From Brachypterus glaber (taxonomy: Eukaryota > Arthropoda > Insecta > Coleoptera > Kateretidae), in NCBI GenBank assembly GCA_958510825.1, contig OY294044.1, positions 42,001,550-42,065,549 on the forward strand: DNA of 64,000 nt, given 5' to 3'. Below are positions 36,029-47,179 of the stretch, piece after piece. The number at the start of each line of letters is the position of its first letter. Position 1 is the first letter of the stretch. Below the pieces are notes generated by a model. The model worked only from the letters and a program-made list of their open reading frames with translations, had not been told where the DNA came from and made no database searches. Both the position numbers and the translations under genes were made by a program.

Positions 36029-36437
36029 CACTAATTTGGAGGTAATCCAATGTTACATTACCTCTTTCTTACAAAATAATGTAACGCTTTACCCAGGGGT
36101 CATATTGCACAGTCGAGTGGTATCATGCCTTTCAAAGGGGGACATAGTAATTCAAATATCTAAACACTCATTTGGAGGTAAATCAATGTTACATTACCTC
36201 TTTCTTACAAAATAATGTAACGCTTTACCTAGGGGTCATATTGCACAGTCGAGTGGTGTCATGCCTTTCAAAGGGGGACATAGTCATTCAAATATCTAAA
36301 CACTCATTTAGAGGTAATACAATGTTACATTACCTCTTTCTTACAAAATAATTTATCGCTTTACCTAGGGGCCATATTGCACAGTCGAGTGGTGTCATGC
36401 CTTTCAAAGGGGGACATAGTCATTCAAATATCTAAAC
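36029..36437 (+). repeat. Tandem repeat, 136-bp unit, three copies
   Basis: Units start at 36029, 36165 and 36301 (cactaatttgg, cactcatttgg, cactcattta). Each contains aatgttacattacctctttc, ttacaaaataat, atattgcacagtcgagtggt and gcctttcaaagggggacata. Units 2 and 3 share more changes with each other than with unit 1. GC content is above that of the surroundings. Confidence 0.95.
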
Positions 36438-36666
36438 GGATTACACATTTTGACTAAAATACATTTAAAGGCTCAAAAAGTATAAAATTTTTTACTAAAT
36501 TATGGATCGAGAGGGGGCCATGAAAGTCATGGGGGACATTACCTGGCCTGTAGAGGTTCCTCTACAAAATATATTTAATGTTAATAGTGGCAATTGTTAT
36601 AACAATTTGTAATAAAAATACTGAAAATAAAATATTTGCCCAAAGCGATTCTATGCATGACATCCT

Positions 36667-36840
36667 TTATTATAAAGTTATTATTACTTTAAAGCTTTTC
36701 GCAAGTATTTATTGATTAGATATTCTTGATTTTTTGGTGAGTAATGTAATTCTCACCAAAAAAATCAAAACTATAAAAAATCAAGAATATCTAATCAATA
36801 AATACTTGCGTAAAGCTTTAAAGTATAACTAAATTTATAA
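36667..36840. mobile_element. Palindromic MITE, 174 bp
   Basis: actttaaagcttttcgcaag..tatttattgattagatattc pairs with gaatatctaatcaataaata..cttgcgtaaagctttaaagt. The inner ttttttggtgag and ctcaccaaaaaa also pair. Almost no loop is left. Confidence 0.9.
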
Positions 36841-36984
36841 AAAAAAAACGTTAAAATATATTTTAAAAATTGTTTTGAATAAACTTACCGAAATTCTAAT
36901 CCGGCATTCTTAAAAGTGTATAAATTGGGATCAGTCAGCAAATAGAAAAAAAATATATTTTTGCTATCATTAAAGCCTTAATTA

Positions 36985-37513
36985 AGGTCACATTAACACG
37001 TGCTCACTTCCTCCAATTCCTGCGGACTGATTCTGTAAGCCCTTAAGTAGAGTTGATCCAACTGGATAAAATCCCAGCAAAGTTTACAGTGTGGTCAGGC
37101 ACCGGAACTTAGGCAAAGCAAGTTAATACTTGGCGGTGTAATAACCGCTGGTCCATTCACTAAGAACCTCCTACATCTTAGTAGGGACCACCTCAGGAAG
37201 GTGATAGGGCTAATATCTGGTCACTGCCTGAGGAAACACATGCATACCATCCTTGTGTATAGGGACGAGCCAATATGCAGGTTGTGTAATGAGGAGGCCG
37301 AAACAGCCTTTCATGTTCTTCTTGACTGTATGGCTCTACAACGGTGAAGACGTCGGCAACCTGGGAACGGTAACCCAGAAGCCATGTTCTCCAACGCAAA
37401 TCTAGTAAACCGCCTAGTAAGCCTGATAAAGGAAGCGAAGCTGTTCGACTAGAAAGAGACCCAATAAATACCCAACCCTCATCTTGTCTCTCTTCCTCAA
37501 TCAATCAATCAAT
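36985..37513 (+). mobile_element. 3' end of a LINE (zinc-knuckle ORF2 terminus), degenerate
   Basis: The + frame gives FTKNLLHLSRDHLRKVIGLI, then SGHCLRKHMHTILVYRDEP, then a C-x2-C-x8-H-x4-C knuckle (CRLC...H....C) followed by an in-frame TGA soon after LLDCMALQR. This is the ORF2 C-terminus of an I/Jockey-type LINE, of a family different from the one at 5633. It ends in a short (CAAT)n tail at about 37497-37512. Upstream, up to about 36985, sequence such as ctgattctgtaagccctta looks like decayed ORF2. Confidence 0.85.
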
Positions 37514-38290
37514 AAGTAACGTTCCTTTATAATTTTTTAATTACCGGTCAACTTTAAACCCCTATGGAAAAAAGTAACTATTTGTTAGGGTTATATTAAT
37601 CAAAATTACATAAACTAAATTGTCTACTAAATTATATCAATATATATTAGCTAATGTGACTAAAACAGTTCTATAATGTTTGTGCGGAGTTCTTTAAATT
37701 ATATAGGTAACTCTCTGAACTTTAGATGCATCACTTTAGTTATTGTAACTTATAAATTTTAATAATGTTCTGCACTATATTACCTCGTTTAATAAAACCA
37801 AAATTAAAATTTCTAAGTATTAACTATTTTTTTTTTAAATATATCATACAAAAAAAAATAATTTAAGGATAAATTTTATAGAGAGTTTGTAAATTTTGTA
37901 TAATTTTATCCTTACAAAAACGGTATTATCTGGCATTTTCTTTGTGTGATGTTTTATAGAAAGAAACACGAAAACGTACTCTTGTATAATATAAAAAGAT
38001 AAGGGTTGATTAAATTTAAATAAAATGATACAGCAATTTTCTTAAAGTAGGTATCCAATTTTGAAGTACTTATACATCTTGAAATCTTTTAGATATTTTT
38101 CAAATCTGAATAATTGAAATATATTAAATGTATTAAGAAATATGTTTCTATAGACATTTTTCGCAAGAACGTTATACTCATTTTATTGCATTTGTCTATA
38201 CATTAAAAATGAATAAAATATTACCTTACCTTCATAAAGTTCAAGCATTTTTTCTAAATTTGTGAAAAATAAAACAAAAAATAGGAAGGA
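37514..38290. other. Unassigned AT-rich intronic DNA
   Basis: No genes or recognisable elements were seen. Confidence 0.4.
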
Positions 38291-39224
38291 TACCGGGCGA
38301 CACAGATCCAATGTAACTTAACTTCTGTATTTGCAAAGATAAAATTTTGAAATTTGGTACTTATAATGGACTTTTGACATATAAAACGGCATTTGGCTTC
38401 TCCGGTTTTACCGGAAGTGCTACCAACTTTAACATTTTAAGTGCGAAATCTAAACGCCTTAAATTTTTGAAATCTGCACCTTTTCTGAAAACATTGTTAC
38501 CACATAAGTGACATTTTGAATGTCAAATTTTATTTGAATTTTGTTTTATTTTTTTTTTAATTAGTTGGGCTTGACATCTTTCATGGCCTCTAATGGACAC
38601 CAGAAATGCTAAAAAAAAATAATTTCCTTGTATAATTCTATAAAGAGGTTTTAAGCGATTCTAAAACTTGGTACTCATGTACACCCATTTTAAAAATTAA
38701 AATTGTTAATTATTCGACTTGTATAAAAAGTTAGTGACTGGATCGATTTCATATTTTTTGCACTTTTAAATGGTACCATAGTACCGTGGGTGTACATGGG
38801 TACCCGATTAGAGAATCGCTTAAAACCTCCTAATTTAAAGTATTATACAAGTTAAGAGAAAATTTATTTTTTTTTGCATTTCTGGTGTCCATTAGAATCC
38901 ATTAAAGATTTCATGGCCCACCCAATAAAAAAAATTAAAACACAATTAAAAAAAATTTGACATTCAAAATGTCACTTATGTGGTATCAATGTTTTCAGAA
39001 AAGTGTGCAAATTCCAAAAATGTAGGCGTTTAGATTTCGCACTTAAAATATAAAAGTTGGCAGCACTTCCGGTAAAACCGGAAGTAGCAAAATGTCTTGT
39101 TGTATGTCAAAAGTTGAGGTTCCTTAAGTCCATTGTAGTTAAAAAATTTTAAAATTTTATTTTTAGAAATACAGAAGTTAAGTGGTCCAAACGAAAAAGT
39201 ACATTGGATCTGTGTCACCAGGTA
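38291..39224. mobile_element. Palindromic MITE family, copy 2
   Basis: The ends are taccgggcgacacagatcca and tggatctgtgtcaccaggta. The body shares ttaacttctgtatttgcaaag, cggttttaccggaagtgct and acacttttctgaaaac-type blocks with 7330-8069. It is about 190 bp longer than copy 1, largely because the central part (38560-38900) is more complete, with both arms carrying ggtgtccattaga-type sequence. Confidence 0.88.
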
Positions 39225-39256
39225 TATGCATATGTATAAATGCATATGTTAATGTG

Positions 39257-40190
39257 TCAGGGCAGTAGATGGCGCTCACGTATTTAAGAGCTCCGTAAAT
39301 AATGTAAAATAATAAGGACAATTGTGAAATTAAATAGGTGCTATAGTTATATAAAGTAAAACTCCTTTTAGTGATAATAGTAAAAATTAAAATGGAAGAT
39401 AAAATTGATCAAATTCTTAAAACAGTAACACGAACGAGCAATGAAATACAGGAAATAAAAAACGTGATAAAACAATTGGAAGAAAAAATGAGTGTTTACA
39501 ACGAAAGGTAAACGACCATAAATAAACTCTAAATGGAAACAAAAAAGAATGTTTTGATTTTTCATGGATTTCCCAAATATATTATCAATTAATTAATTAA
39601 TAACTGAACACTTACTCAAAATTTTACAAGATAAAATCGATGTTACCCTTGACAAGGACTTTGTCGATAATATCTATGAAATTGAAAAGGAAAATTCAAA
39701 AACTAAAACTATAATAGTTAAATTCGCCATTAAATTTTATAGAATAATAAGGAAATATTACAAAATGCAAAATATGTCAGTTGCTCAAACTATGCCATAT
39801 CCGATTATTTTACTTCAAAAACTCTAGAAGAAAGAGATCAACTTAAACCTTTTTTAACTGAAGCTAGAGAAGAAGGTAAAAGAGCATTTTTAAAGTATAA
39901 TAAATTAGTAATAGAAGACAAAATGTATAAACTTAACCAAAAGAATAAATGAGAAGGAATAAAACAAACAAAAACCATAAAGAAAGCAAAAGGCAAATCT
40001 AATGTAAATGCTTTGTCATCCGACACTCCCGAGATCTCTGTAAATCAAGAAACTTAAGAATTGTTAATCAGATTTTATCGAAAAAAAATTCTAGACCTAG
40101 GCGAAATACACAAAAATAACTAAACAAAATTGGCATCCTACAACGAACTTGACACATGGACTAATGTGAGAAATAAATTCTATTATATTC
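39257..40190 (+). pseudogene. LINE ORF1 pseudogene (coiled coil plus RNA-binding-like region)
   Basis: From ATG 39392 the + strand reads MEDKIDQILKTVTRTSNEIQ, an Ile/Leu/Glu/Lys-rich coiled coil, broken by a stop. After frame changes come KNVLIFHGFP, then LDKDFVDNIYEIEKE, then KTIIVKF, then ISDYFTSKTLEERDQLKPFL and KRAFLKYNKLVIEDKMYKL, ending at TAA 40054-40056. This order (coiled coil, NVLIFG-like strand, SxxFT.KTLEER, LKYNKLxI) is that of ORF1 proteins of certain insect LINEs. The 5' flank gggcagtagatggcgctcac may be its 5'UTR. No ORF2 follows. It is inactive because of several frameshifts and stops. Confidence 0.75.
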
Positions 40191-40522
40191 TATTCTAAAA
40201 TGATTAACACCCATACTGTAAAAAACAATTCTGTAAAATAACATAGACCGTAATTGATAATACAGGTCCACAAAAAAAAAGTTAATTACTATTAACCAGA
40301 CTATAATTTTTTTACTTATTGTAGTGTACTGAAAACAAATTTGACAGTAAAAATGCTCGCTGACCCCATAAATTTTTCAAAAAACTGAAAAAACTGAAAA
40401 AAAAAATACTCAACACTCAAAAATTTGCCGACGCCATTTTAGTTGCATCTGGCTATATTTGATGCGCTGATTTCGGAACCTTTTTTCGTTTTTCTCGATC
40501 AGCTCGTTTTTTTTTTAAGATA

Positions 40523-41213
40523 TAACGCACAGTGGTTTTTTTGCTTATAGTTGTAGTTAAAAAAATAATTAAGTTTTAATTAATTTTTTTTGTTGTGAAT
40601 TGGTTCTTTATTAATAGGGCTCTTAGCTAAAAAAAAAAGCGGATTTCAAATATCTTTTCGTTTGTTTTTTATGGGCTTCTAAATTCAAAAAATGACAATT
40701 TACTTATTCTTTCGCTATATTTTCATGAAAATTTTATATTAATACTAAAGATATAGGCAACACTAACACATGTGAGATTTGTAAAAATAAAAATGTTTTA
40801 GATTTAATTCAGTAACGGAGATTTTACGGGGAGTTATTGAAAGCGGAACAGAATATTTTTAATTATTTAATGTTATTTTAATGTTTTAAAGCAAGAGGGT
40901 TTTTTTTTATTTTATCGTTTTTTATTTTCATAATAAATTTAATTTATTGTGTTGCTCTCCAAAAAATAAATAAAATATTTCAAAATTTTTGTTTTTTTTT
41001 TCGATAACCTTCGGTAAAATCTCCGTCACTGGATTAAATCTAAAACTGTTTTTATATATATCGAAAAAATGTAAAAAAACCTAATTTTTTGAATTTAGAA
41101 GCCTATTAAAAACAAACGAATAAAGATATTTTCTATCCGCTTCAAAACAAAAATAATTGGACCTATTTTTTTTTTACTACAACTATAGGCAAAGAAACCA
41201 CTGATAGCGCACT
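40523..41213. mobile_element. Foldback element, about 0.69 kb
   Basis: The arms are taacgcacagtggttt..gcttatagttgtagt at the left and actacaactataggc..aaaccactgatagcgc at the right. The inner blocks ttagatttaattcagtaacg and gtcactggattaaatctaaa pair, as do gaattcaaaaaa-type words. The centre is near 40870. Confidence 0.8.
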
Positions 41214-42460
41214 TACTCTCGCAGTGAGTATTTGTCTATTGTGTAAGCAAACTACTTACCCTAATTCAGCTACCTATGCATTGCTCTAGCAAAAGAACAT
41301 CCTGCAAAAATTTACAAAGCACGCATCATTTACTTCTTTCACGAATTCAGCCGATATTTTTTCAGTTAGAAAAAACCTCGTTACATGAAACAGAAAAATT
41401 GTAATATAGACTATAATAATTTTTTTGGTTAGTGCAACCAGAATTCTGTATATGGCAACCAAATATTTAGTTAAGATTACAAACTTGTAGTTAAGGTAAT
41501 CAATATTTAGCTAACAGAACCATTAGGGTGCCGGACAAAAATTCATAATCATATGAGTTTTTTTATTATTTTTGGACTTTTTAAAAATTTTATCTTCTAA
41601 AGTATAAAAATTAAAATAGAATATCACAATACATCAGATTATTTGTTTAAGTTTTTATCAGCCAATCATTTATCAATATTTCTGATCACGTGTTTATTTT
41701 TATCCAATCATATTACAGTTATATCGGGAATTTTCTACTGTAGAAAATTCTAGTAAGAATCGCTGTAGTATTTTGTTTTTCGGTATTTCTCTTTAACAAT
41801 AAAATTTCATAACTAAAACTAATTCATAATTAAACATGAATATATTACTTTATAATTAATGTTATTACTTTATTATTTACCAAAAAATACCACAAAAAAA
41901 AACTCTTTTTATAAAATGTAATGACAGTTTTTCTAGGTTGACTTTTTAATATGAACAAGCCTAGCGTATTACCGCGCTAGTCAGCACCTAAATAACTGAA
42001 CTATTTACAGAAGTGTAACTTGTAATTTAAAAACGAACAAACACGTTTTATTATACCATTGGTTTAGCAATTGAGAATGGAATCAAATTAACCAATTTAA
42101 AGAATATGCCTTTATAAATATTAAGATAAGTATTAAAATAATTTATATAATTTTCCGATGAAAAAATATAAAAGTTGGTTTGACATATTATAAATCGTTA
42201 AAAAATAATCTAAATTACACAAGATTCTTTTATATCGGGAAAAAATCACAGTTTTCATTCAAACTTGCTTACAAATGAAATAGTTACTTAAGGGACCACT
42301 ATGTGCTTGAGACACACAAGTTTTCAACTTGCTACCATCCAAAGTCTCCAGACTAGGAGAGGTATGAGTAGGTGTCTACATCTAGCAATAGATGGCCCAC
42401 AAGTCTACATTAATCTAATGACTATATTCCTTTTGCGAATAAAGTATAAAATAGTTTTCT
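41214..42460. other. Unassigned AT-rich intronic DNA
   Basis: No genes or recognised elements. Possible outer relics of the preceding foldback occur (gactataat..ttttt words at 40307 and 41409). Confidence 0.35.
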
Positions 42461-42461
42461 T

Positions 42462-42548
42462 AATCAGCGTGCAGAGTTCACTCTTGGTACTGAAGAGGAC
42501 CAGCAGCCCGAAACTGTCAATCTACCAATATCACTCTGTACGATGATT
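42462..42548 (+). mobile_element. Short repeat with hammerhead-like core, copy B
   Basis: atcagcgtgcagagttcact..cgatgattat aligns with the reverse complement of 14811-14890 over about 85 bp with few differences. The only visible structure is the hammerhead-like motif at 42484-42528. Confidence 0.7.
42484..42528 (+). ncRNA. Hammerhead-ribozyme-like motif (intact core)
   Basis: Stem I TTGGTA (42484-42489), core CTGAAGA (42490-42496), stem II GGAC-cagca-GCCC (one A-C mismatch), GAAA (42510-42513), short weak stem III region, triplet ATC ending at 42522, and the perfect stem I partner TACCAA (42523-42528). Here the core joins stem II directly, as in the textbook motif. Stem III is hardly paired, which would weaken the monomeric ribozyme. 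Confidence 0.6.
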
Positions 42549-42743
42549 ATAAAAAGAAAAAAGATACCAAAGCTATAAGTAATTAAATCATGAAAAAAAA
42601 CTTGGGTTATATGAAAGTTAAGCTAAAAATTATTTTCAGACTACAATGCCTAGTTTGAATTGCAATATTGTTTGACCTATTCTAGGAGCTGATCATTTTT
42701 TTTAATTTTTTTTTAAATTCACCCTGTATATGGATTATGTGTA

Positions 42744-44308
42744 ATAAACAGAGTTGATACTTTCATTACAATAACAGGGTCGGACTTAGAATTTTAAATG
42801 ATTACTAATTATTTAATACATACCTATGCCGAATAAGATTATATGCCCGTACTACCTAATCCGTTAAACAGGCCTGGACTGGTAAAATTTGGCCAAAACG
42901 GCAATTCTATAATTTAGCCACTAATTGGTTATAGGTTACTCCAAGGTAAAATGTGGTGTTAATAGAGATAATCCGTAGCTACAATCTGCGCCGATGTGGT
43001 TATTAATGACCGCATAATTATTTACTGAAAATTTGGTACACATAATTATTTACCGAAGATTTGGTAATAACTCTGCTATCTAATATTTATTAAAAATTAT
43101 AGGTAGTTTTTAAATCAAAATCACAAAAAAAAATCCCATTTGTAAATGCCATGGCCACCAAGAAATGACAGTTCAAGTCATGTTTCGCTAACTTTCGAAA
43201 GCTTCTACCTAAAAATATGAAATTTGGTGTGGGTGCGATTTGGAACAAGATCAATCCACGCATCTGTCAAAATGCCCGTTCATGGTCATAAAAACATGAT
43301 ATTTGGTATGGAGGGCCTTTGAAACAACACCAATTGACCCAACCATAAAAATTACAGTTCAAGGTCATATTTTGCTATCTTTTAAACGCCTTGAACTAGA
43401 AACATTAAATTTGTTATAACCAGCCTTTGAAAGACCAGTCTACTCTGCTGTAAAAAAATGAAAAACTCCAAGGTCATATTATTTCAACTTTTAAATGGTT
43501 CGACCTAGAAACATGAAATTGGCAGTTCAAGGTCGTATTTAATTTCCGCTACCGAGAAATATGAAAATCGGTACATGTATTTTTTCAACAAGATTCAAGG
43601 TCACACCTTGACCTAAACAGACCACTCAGATCAAATTTAATGTTCATTTTAACAGTGTGATCGGTTGTTCTTGTTCCAATAGGCACTGGTACCAAATTTT
43701 ATGTTTCTAGGTCAAGGCGTTTAAATATTAGCGAAATATGACCTTGAACCGTCATTTTTAGGTTTGTGTCTATTGGTCTTGTTTCAAAGGCCATCCATAC
43801 CAAAATTCATGTTTCTAGGTCAAGGTGCTCAAAACTTATCAAAATATAACATTGAACTGTCATTTTGACAGATGCGTCGATTGATCTTGTTCCAGATCAC
43901 AAAAAGTTATATGTTTATGTTTTATGATTTTAACTGGCATTTCTTGTCAGCCATAGCATTTGCAAATAGGCATTTTTTTATGATTTTGATTTAGAAAGTA
44001 CCTATGATTTTTAATAAATATTACCAAATCTTCAGTAAATAATCATCGGTCAAGAATGTGGCTACAGATTATCTGTGTTAGCACCAAATTTTACTTTGGA
44101 GTAATCTATAACTAATTAATGGCTAAAATATAGAATTGCCGTTTAGGCCAAATTTCCAAAGTCCGGACCTGTTTAAGGGATTAAGTAGTACGGAAGTTTA
44201 ATCTTATTCGGCATAGGTATGTATTAAACAAACTTACCAAAAATTAGAAATAATTTAAAATTCCTGTTGTCCGACCCTGTTGTAATAAAAGTATCAACTC
44301 TGGTAATA
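42744..44308. mobile_element. Foldback element, about 1.56 kb, ending beside exon 3
   Basis: Ends: gtaataaacagagttgatac..cagggtcggac (42741-42783) and gtccgaccctg..gtatcaactctggtaata (44269-44308). The arms pair inward (tatgccgaataagattat with aatcttattcggcata; ttggttataggttactcca with tggagtaatctataac). The middle (43180-43900) holds five or more degenerate units of about 100 bp built on caaggtcatatttt, cctagaaacatgaaattt and gaacaagatcaat, in both orientations. No protein. Confidence 0.88.
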
Positions 44309-44332
44309 AAACGTATTAATTGTTCCTTTCAG

Positions 44333-44630
44333 TATTATCATCAGGCTCTACTGTCGACTCCGTAACCTTGTCGTCTCTATCTAATGTAACCATACTTTTG
44401 CAAAACCTTACAAATCCCTCACCGTCTACTACTAACGCTCCCTCAAGGCTGGCAGCGGATCCTGGTGATATATGTGGCGCCAATTTCTGTCCCACCACGG
44501 CGGTAGAAGCGGCCAACCCCAATTTGACTCCCCCAAGCACCGGCAAGATTAACCTCATCACGGGAATTTACTTGGCATGTATGGTTTTGGCTGTGTTAAT
44601 TGTAGCGTTTGGAGTTGATACTATGAAAAG
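44333..44630 (+). CDS. unc-93: UNC-93-like protein, coding exon 3
   Basis: The exon begins after tgttcctttcag (44332). The leftover G of exon 2 joins TA to give Val, producing the family-typical join NLISSA-VLSSG. It ends at AAAAG|gtaagt (phase 2). The first two thirds is a Ser/Thr/Asn-rich hydrophilic stretch with two potential N-glycosylation sequons (NVT, NLT) and Cys residues, as expected for a large non-cytosolic loop. A hydrophobic segment follows (INLITGIYLACMVLAVLIVA, then FGVD). A branch-point-like tattaat lies about 14 nt before the exon. The preceding foldback repeat ends only about 24 nt upstream of the exon. Confidence 0.92.
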
Positions 44631-44639
44631 GTAAGTTTA

Positions 44640-45430
44640 AAAATTAAACTGGTCACGGTGCTTTTTTAAAAGTCATTTTTTTACTATAAAAGTTTAAAAA
44701 ATACACCAGTGCCTTCGTTTTTTATATGAAAAAATTGGTAGTGTTATACTAAAAAGTAGTAATTTTTTTACTAAATGATACTCAGGTTAGGAGGGAAGAT
44801 TCCCCAGGGCCCGGGCTCGAGGGGGGCCCGGTGTCGACAATTTCTTTTAGTTTACAATAAACGGTTTATTTATACTCCCGCCAGAACGATAAGGGGGCCA
44901 AAACAAGCAAATAAACAGATCCTTTTTCAAGTGGACCTTAGACCTTAAAATTCGTAAAAAATTTCGCCTGCGGCGCTAGGCTATTTTGTTTTTGAATTTA
45001 GGACTTTTAAACTTTTTTAAATTTTATAATAGCTCAAAATAAAGTTTTGTTGGGGGTGGAAATAAGTTTTCGAAAAAAAAAAACAAAAATCTATCACACC
45101 TAATCCAGATATTTTGTATTATGGTATTTCAAATAAATAATTTTCATGATACCAGCTAGCTGTCAATAGGTAGGATTTATTGGTCTATTGCAGATAAAAT
45201 GAAGGGTAGAATTTAATATACTTACTTTGTGCTTTTTTTATGGAAAAGGATTCTAAAAAGGACATTATTCAGTAAATAGGGTCAATCCTTATTTAAAATA
45301 TCTTTTCTCAGGACTAAGCTCTCATGCTGCAGTAAATCATGAAAACGTGAATGAAAAAAGTAAAATGTACTATACAGGTTAAAAGTGAACAAATTTTAGA
45401 ACTTTATTTTATAGTGGAGTCAATGACTCC
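44640..45430. other. Intron DNA with a short GC-rich block
   Basis: AT-rich apart from 44795-44836, which contains ccagggcccgggctcg and aggggggcccggtgtcgac. Followed at about 44960 by a short cgcctgcggcgct patch. This may be one end of a DNA transposon of the hAT type, but no partner end was found. Confidence 0.4.
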
Positions 45431-45433
45431 AGG

Positions 45434-47178
45434 AGTCATATAACCGGAATTTTTTGTGAAAAAGGAAAAATCTGGCAATAGCGCGTTTTTTTTTCTAATT
45501 TGTTCTAGACATCCAAAAGAGTATGTAACTCGATATTTTCTATTCTGTGCAGGACGGAAGCCATATTTTTTTGCTTAAAAAAATAATAATAATTTTTTCT
45601 AGATTTTCCCGGCTCCTATGGGTCGAGTTGTGACGATTTAAATAGTGATTTGTTCGTTATACATTTTCCTTCAAAACTTTCTAAAACAATTTTAAACCTA
45701 AAAAAAAATGAAAACCGTTGCTTTTGGTACTTTTTTGTATTTTTTTTTGTAATTTTGTACAAAATATATTTAAGTGAAAGTTTGTAAAATTATATTTCGA
45801 AGAGCTATAAATCCAAATTTTATAAAAAAAAATTATTTGCTCTCCATTTTTGGACGTTATCTTACGTCCAACTTTTTTTTGTAAATTGTAGGTTTTTATA
45901 TGTACTTTAACGTGGTATAAAAAAAAACAAAATTTTAAATTAAAAAAATATATTTTTTATTTTTATTTTTGTATGTTCCCTTTTTATATCAATAAATATT
46001 ATATTTTTAAATATTTCTTATTGGAATATACTTTTTTATATAAAAATACACAAAAAAGTATATGTAGTGTAGCATCTCAGGTTTAACCGTTTAAAGACAA
46101 ATGCATTAAAAACGTAAACTTTTCACATCAAGAAGCAAAAAAAGTTAAAAATAAAGATTTTAATGCTGGCTGGTGATATTACATTAAAAACCGAGAAAAA
46201 AAGGACCATACACCTTGGCTCAAAAATCATTCCTAAGCTTATCCTTATAAGGGAGCTACGTCATTCTTAAAATAGACCACGTCTTTAAAAATAGGGCATA
46301 TTTGGAAGAGCATAACTTCCCTAGAAATGATTTTTGGACCAAAGTATACAGAACTTTTTTTTTCTCGGTGTTTACTGTTAAGTCACTTACCAGTATTAAA
46401 ATCTTTGTTTTTTACTTTATAATTTGTTTATTTTTTATTTTTGGTGCTTGATGTGTAAAAATTTCCTTTTTTAATGCATTTATCTTCAAAACGGTTAAAC
46501 TTGCGATGTTACACTACATATACTTTTTTGTGTATTTTTTCATAAAAAAGTATATTCCAATAAGGTATATTTAAAAAAGCATTTTTTGATATAAAAAGGG
46601 AACAACAAAAATAAAAATAAAATATAATAAAAAATAATAAAAATTTTAATTTTTTTTATACCACGTTAAAGTACATATAAAAACGTAAGATTTACAAAAA
46701 AAAAAGTTGGGCCTACGATACTTTGTCCAAGAATTGCGAACAAATCAATTTTATTATAAAATTAAGCTCATGGACAGATTTAAGGAATATTTTAAAACCA
46801 AATTTGGATAACTTATTTATTTATTGGAAGTATACTTTTACAAATTTTCGTTTAAATTTTGGAAAAATTTACAAAAAAAAATACAAAAAAAAATACCAAA
46901 AGCAATGGTTTTCATTATTTTTTTGAGGTTATGAATTTGTATTAGAAAAAAAATAAAAGTTTTTAAGCGAAATGTATAACGAATATATATATTTTTTTTA
47001 AATCGTCGCAATACGATCCACAGGAGTCGAAAATATAAAAAGAAATTAAAACGGAAACACGAAAAAATTATTATTTTTCGAGTTACAGACTCTTTTGGAT
47101 GTCTAGAACAAATTAAAAAAAACACGCTATTTAATACCAGATTTTTCCTTTTTTATAAAAATTTCCCGTTATATGACT
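45434..47178. mobile_element. Foldback element, about 1.74 kb
   Basis: The ends are agtcatataaccggaatttt and cgttatatgact. Paired arms include gttctagacatccaaaagag (45502) with ctcttttggatgtctagaac (47088), and gtatatgtagtgtagcatct (46061) with a diverged partner at 46500. The centre, near 46290, pairs cataacttccctagaaatga with aaatcattcc-type words. No coding. Confidence 0.85.
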
Positions 47179-47179
47179 G

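Noticed and set aside
36029..36437. CRISPR-like array
   Set aside because: Units of 136 bp are repeated throughout without unique spacers, in a eukaryotic intron. It is a plain tandem repeat.
44316..44561. Minus-strand open frame over exon 3
   Set aside because: A shadow of the UNC-93 exon, whose splice phases, glycosylation sequons and family join support the + strand.
46723..47125. Overlapping Lys- and Phe-rich frames on both strands
   Set aside because: AT-rich foldback arm. The composition alone explains the open frames.
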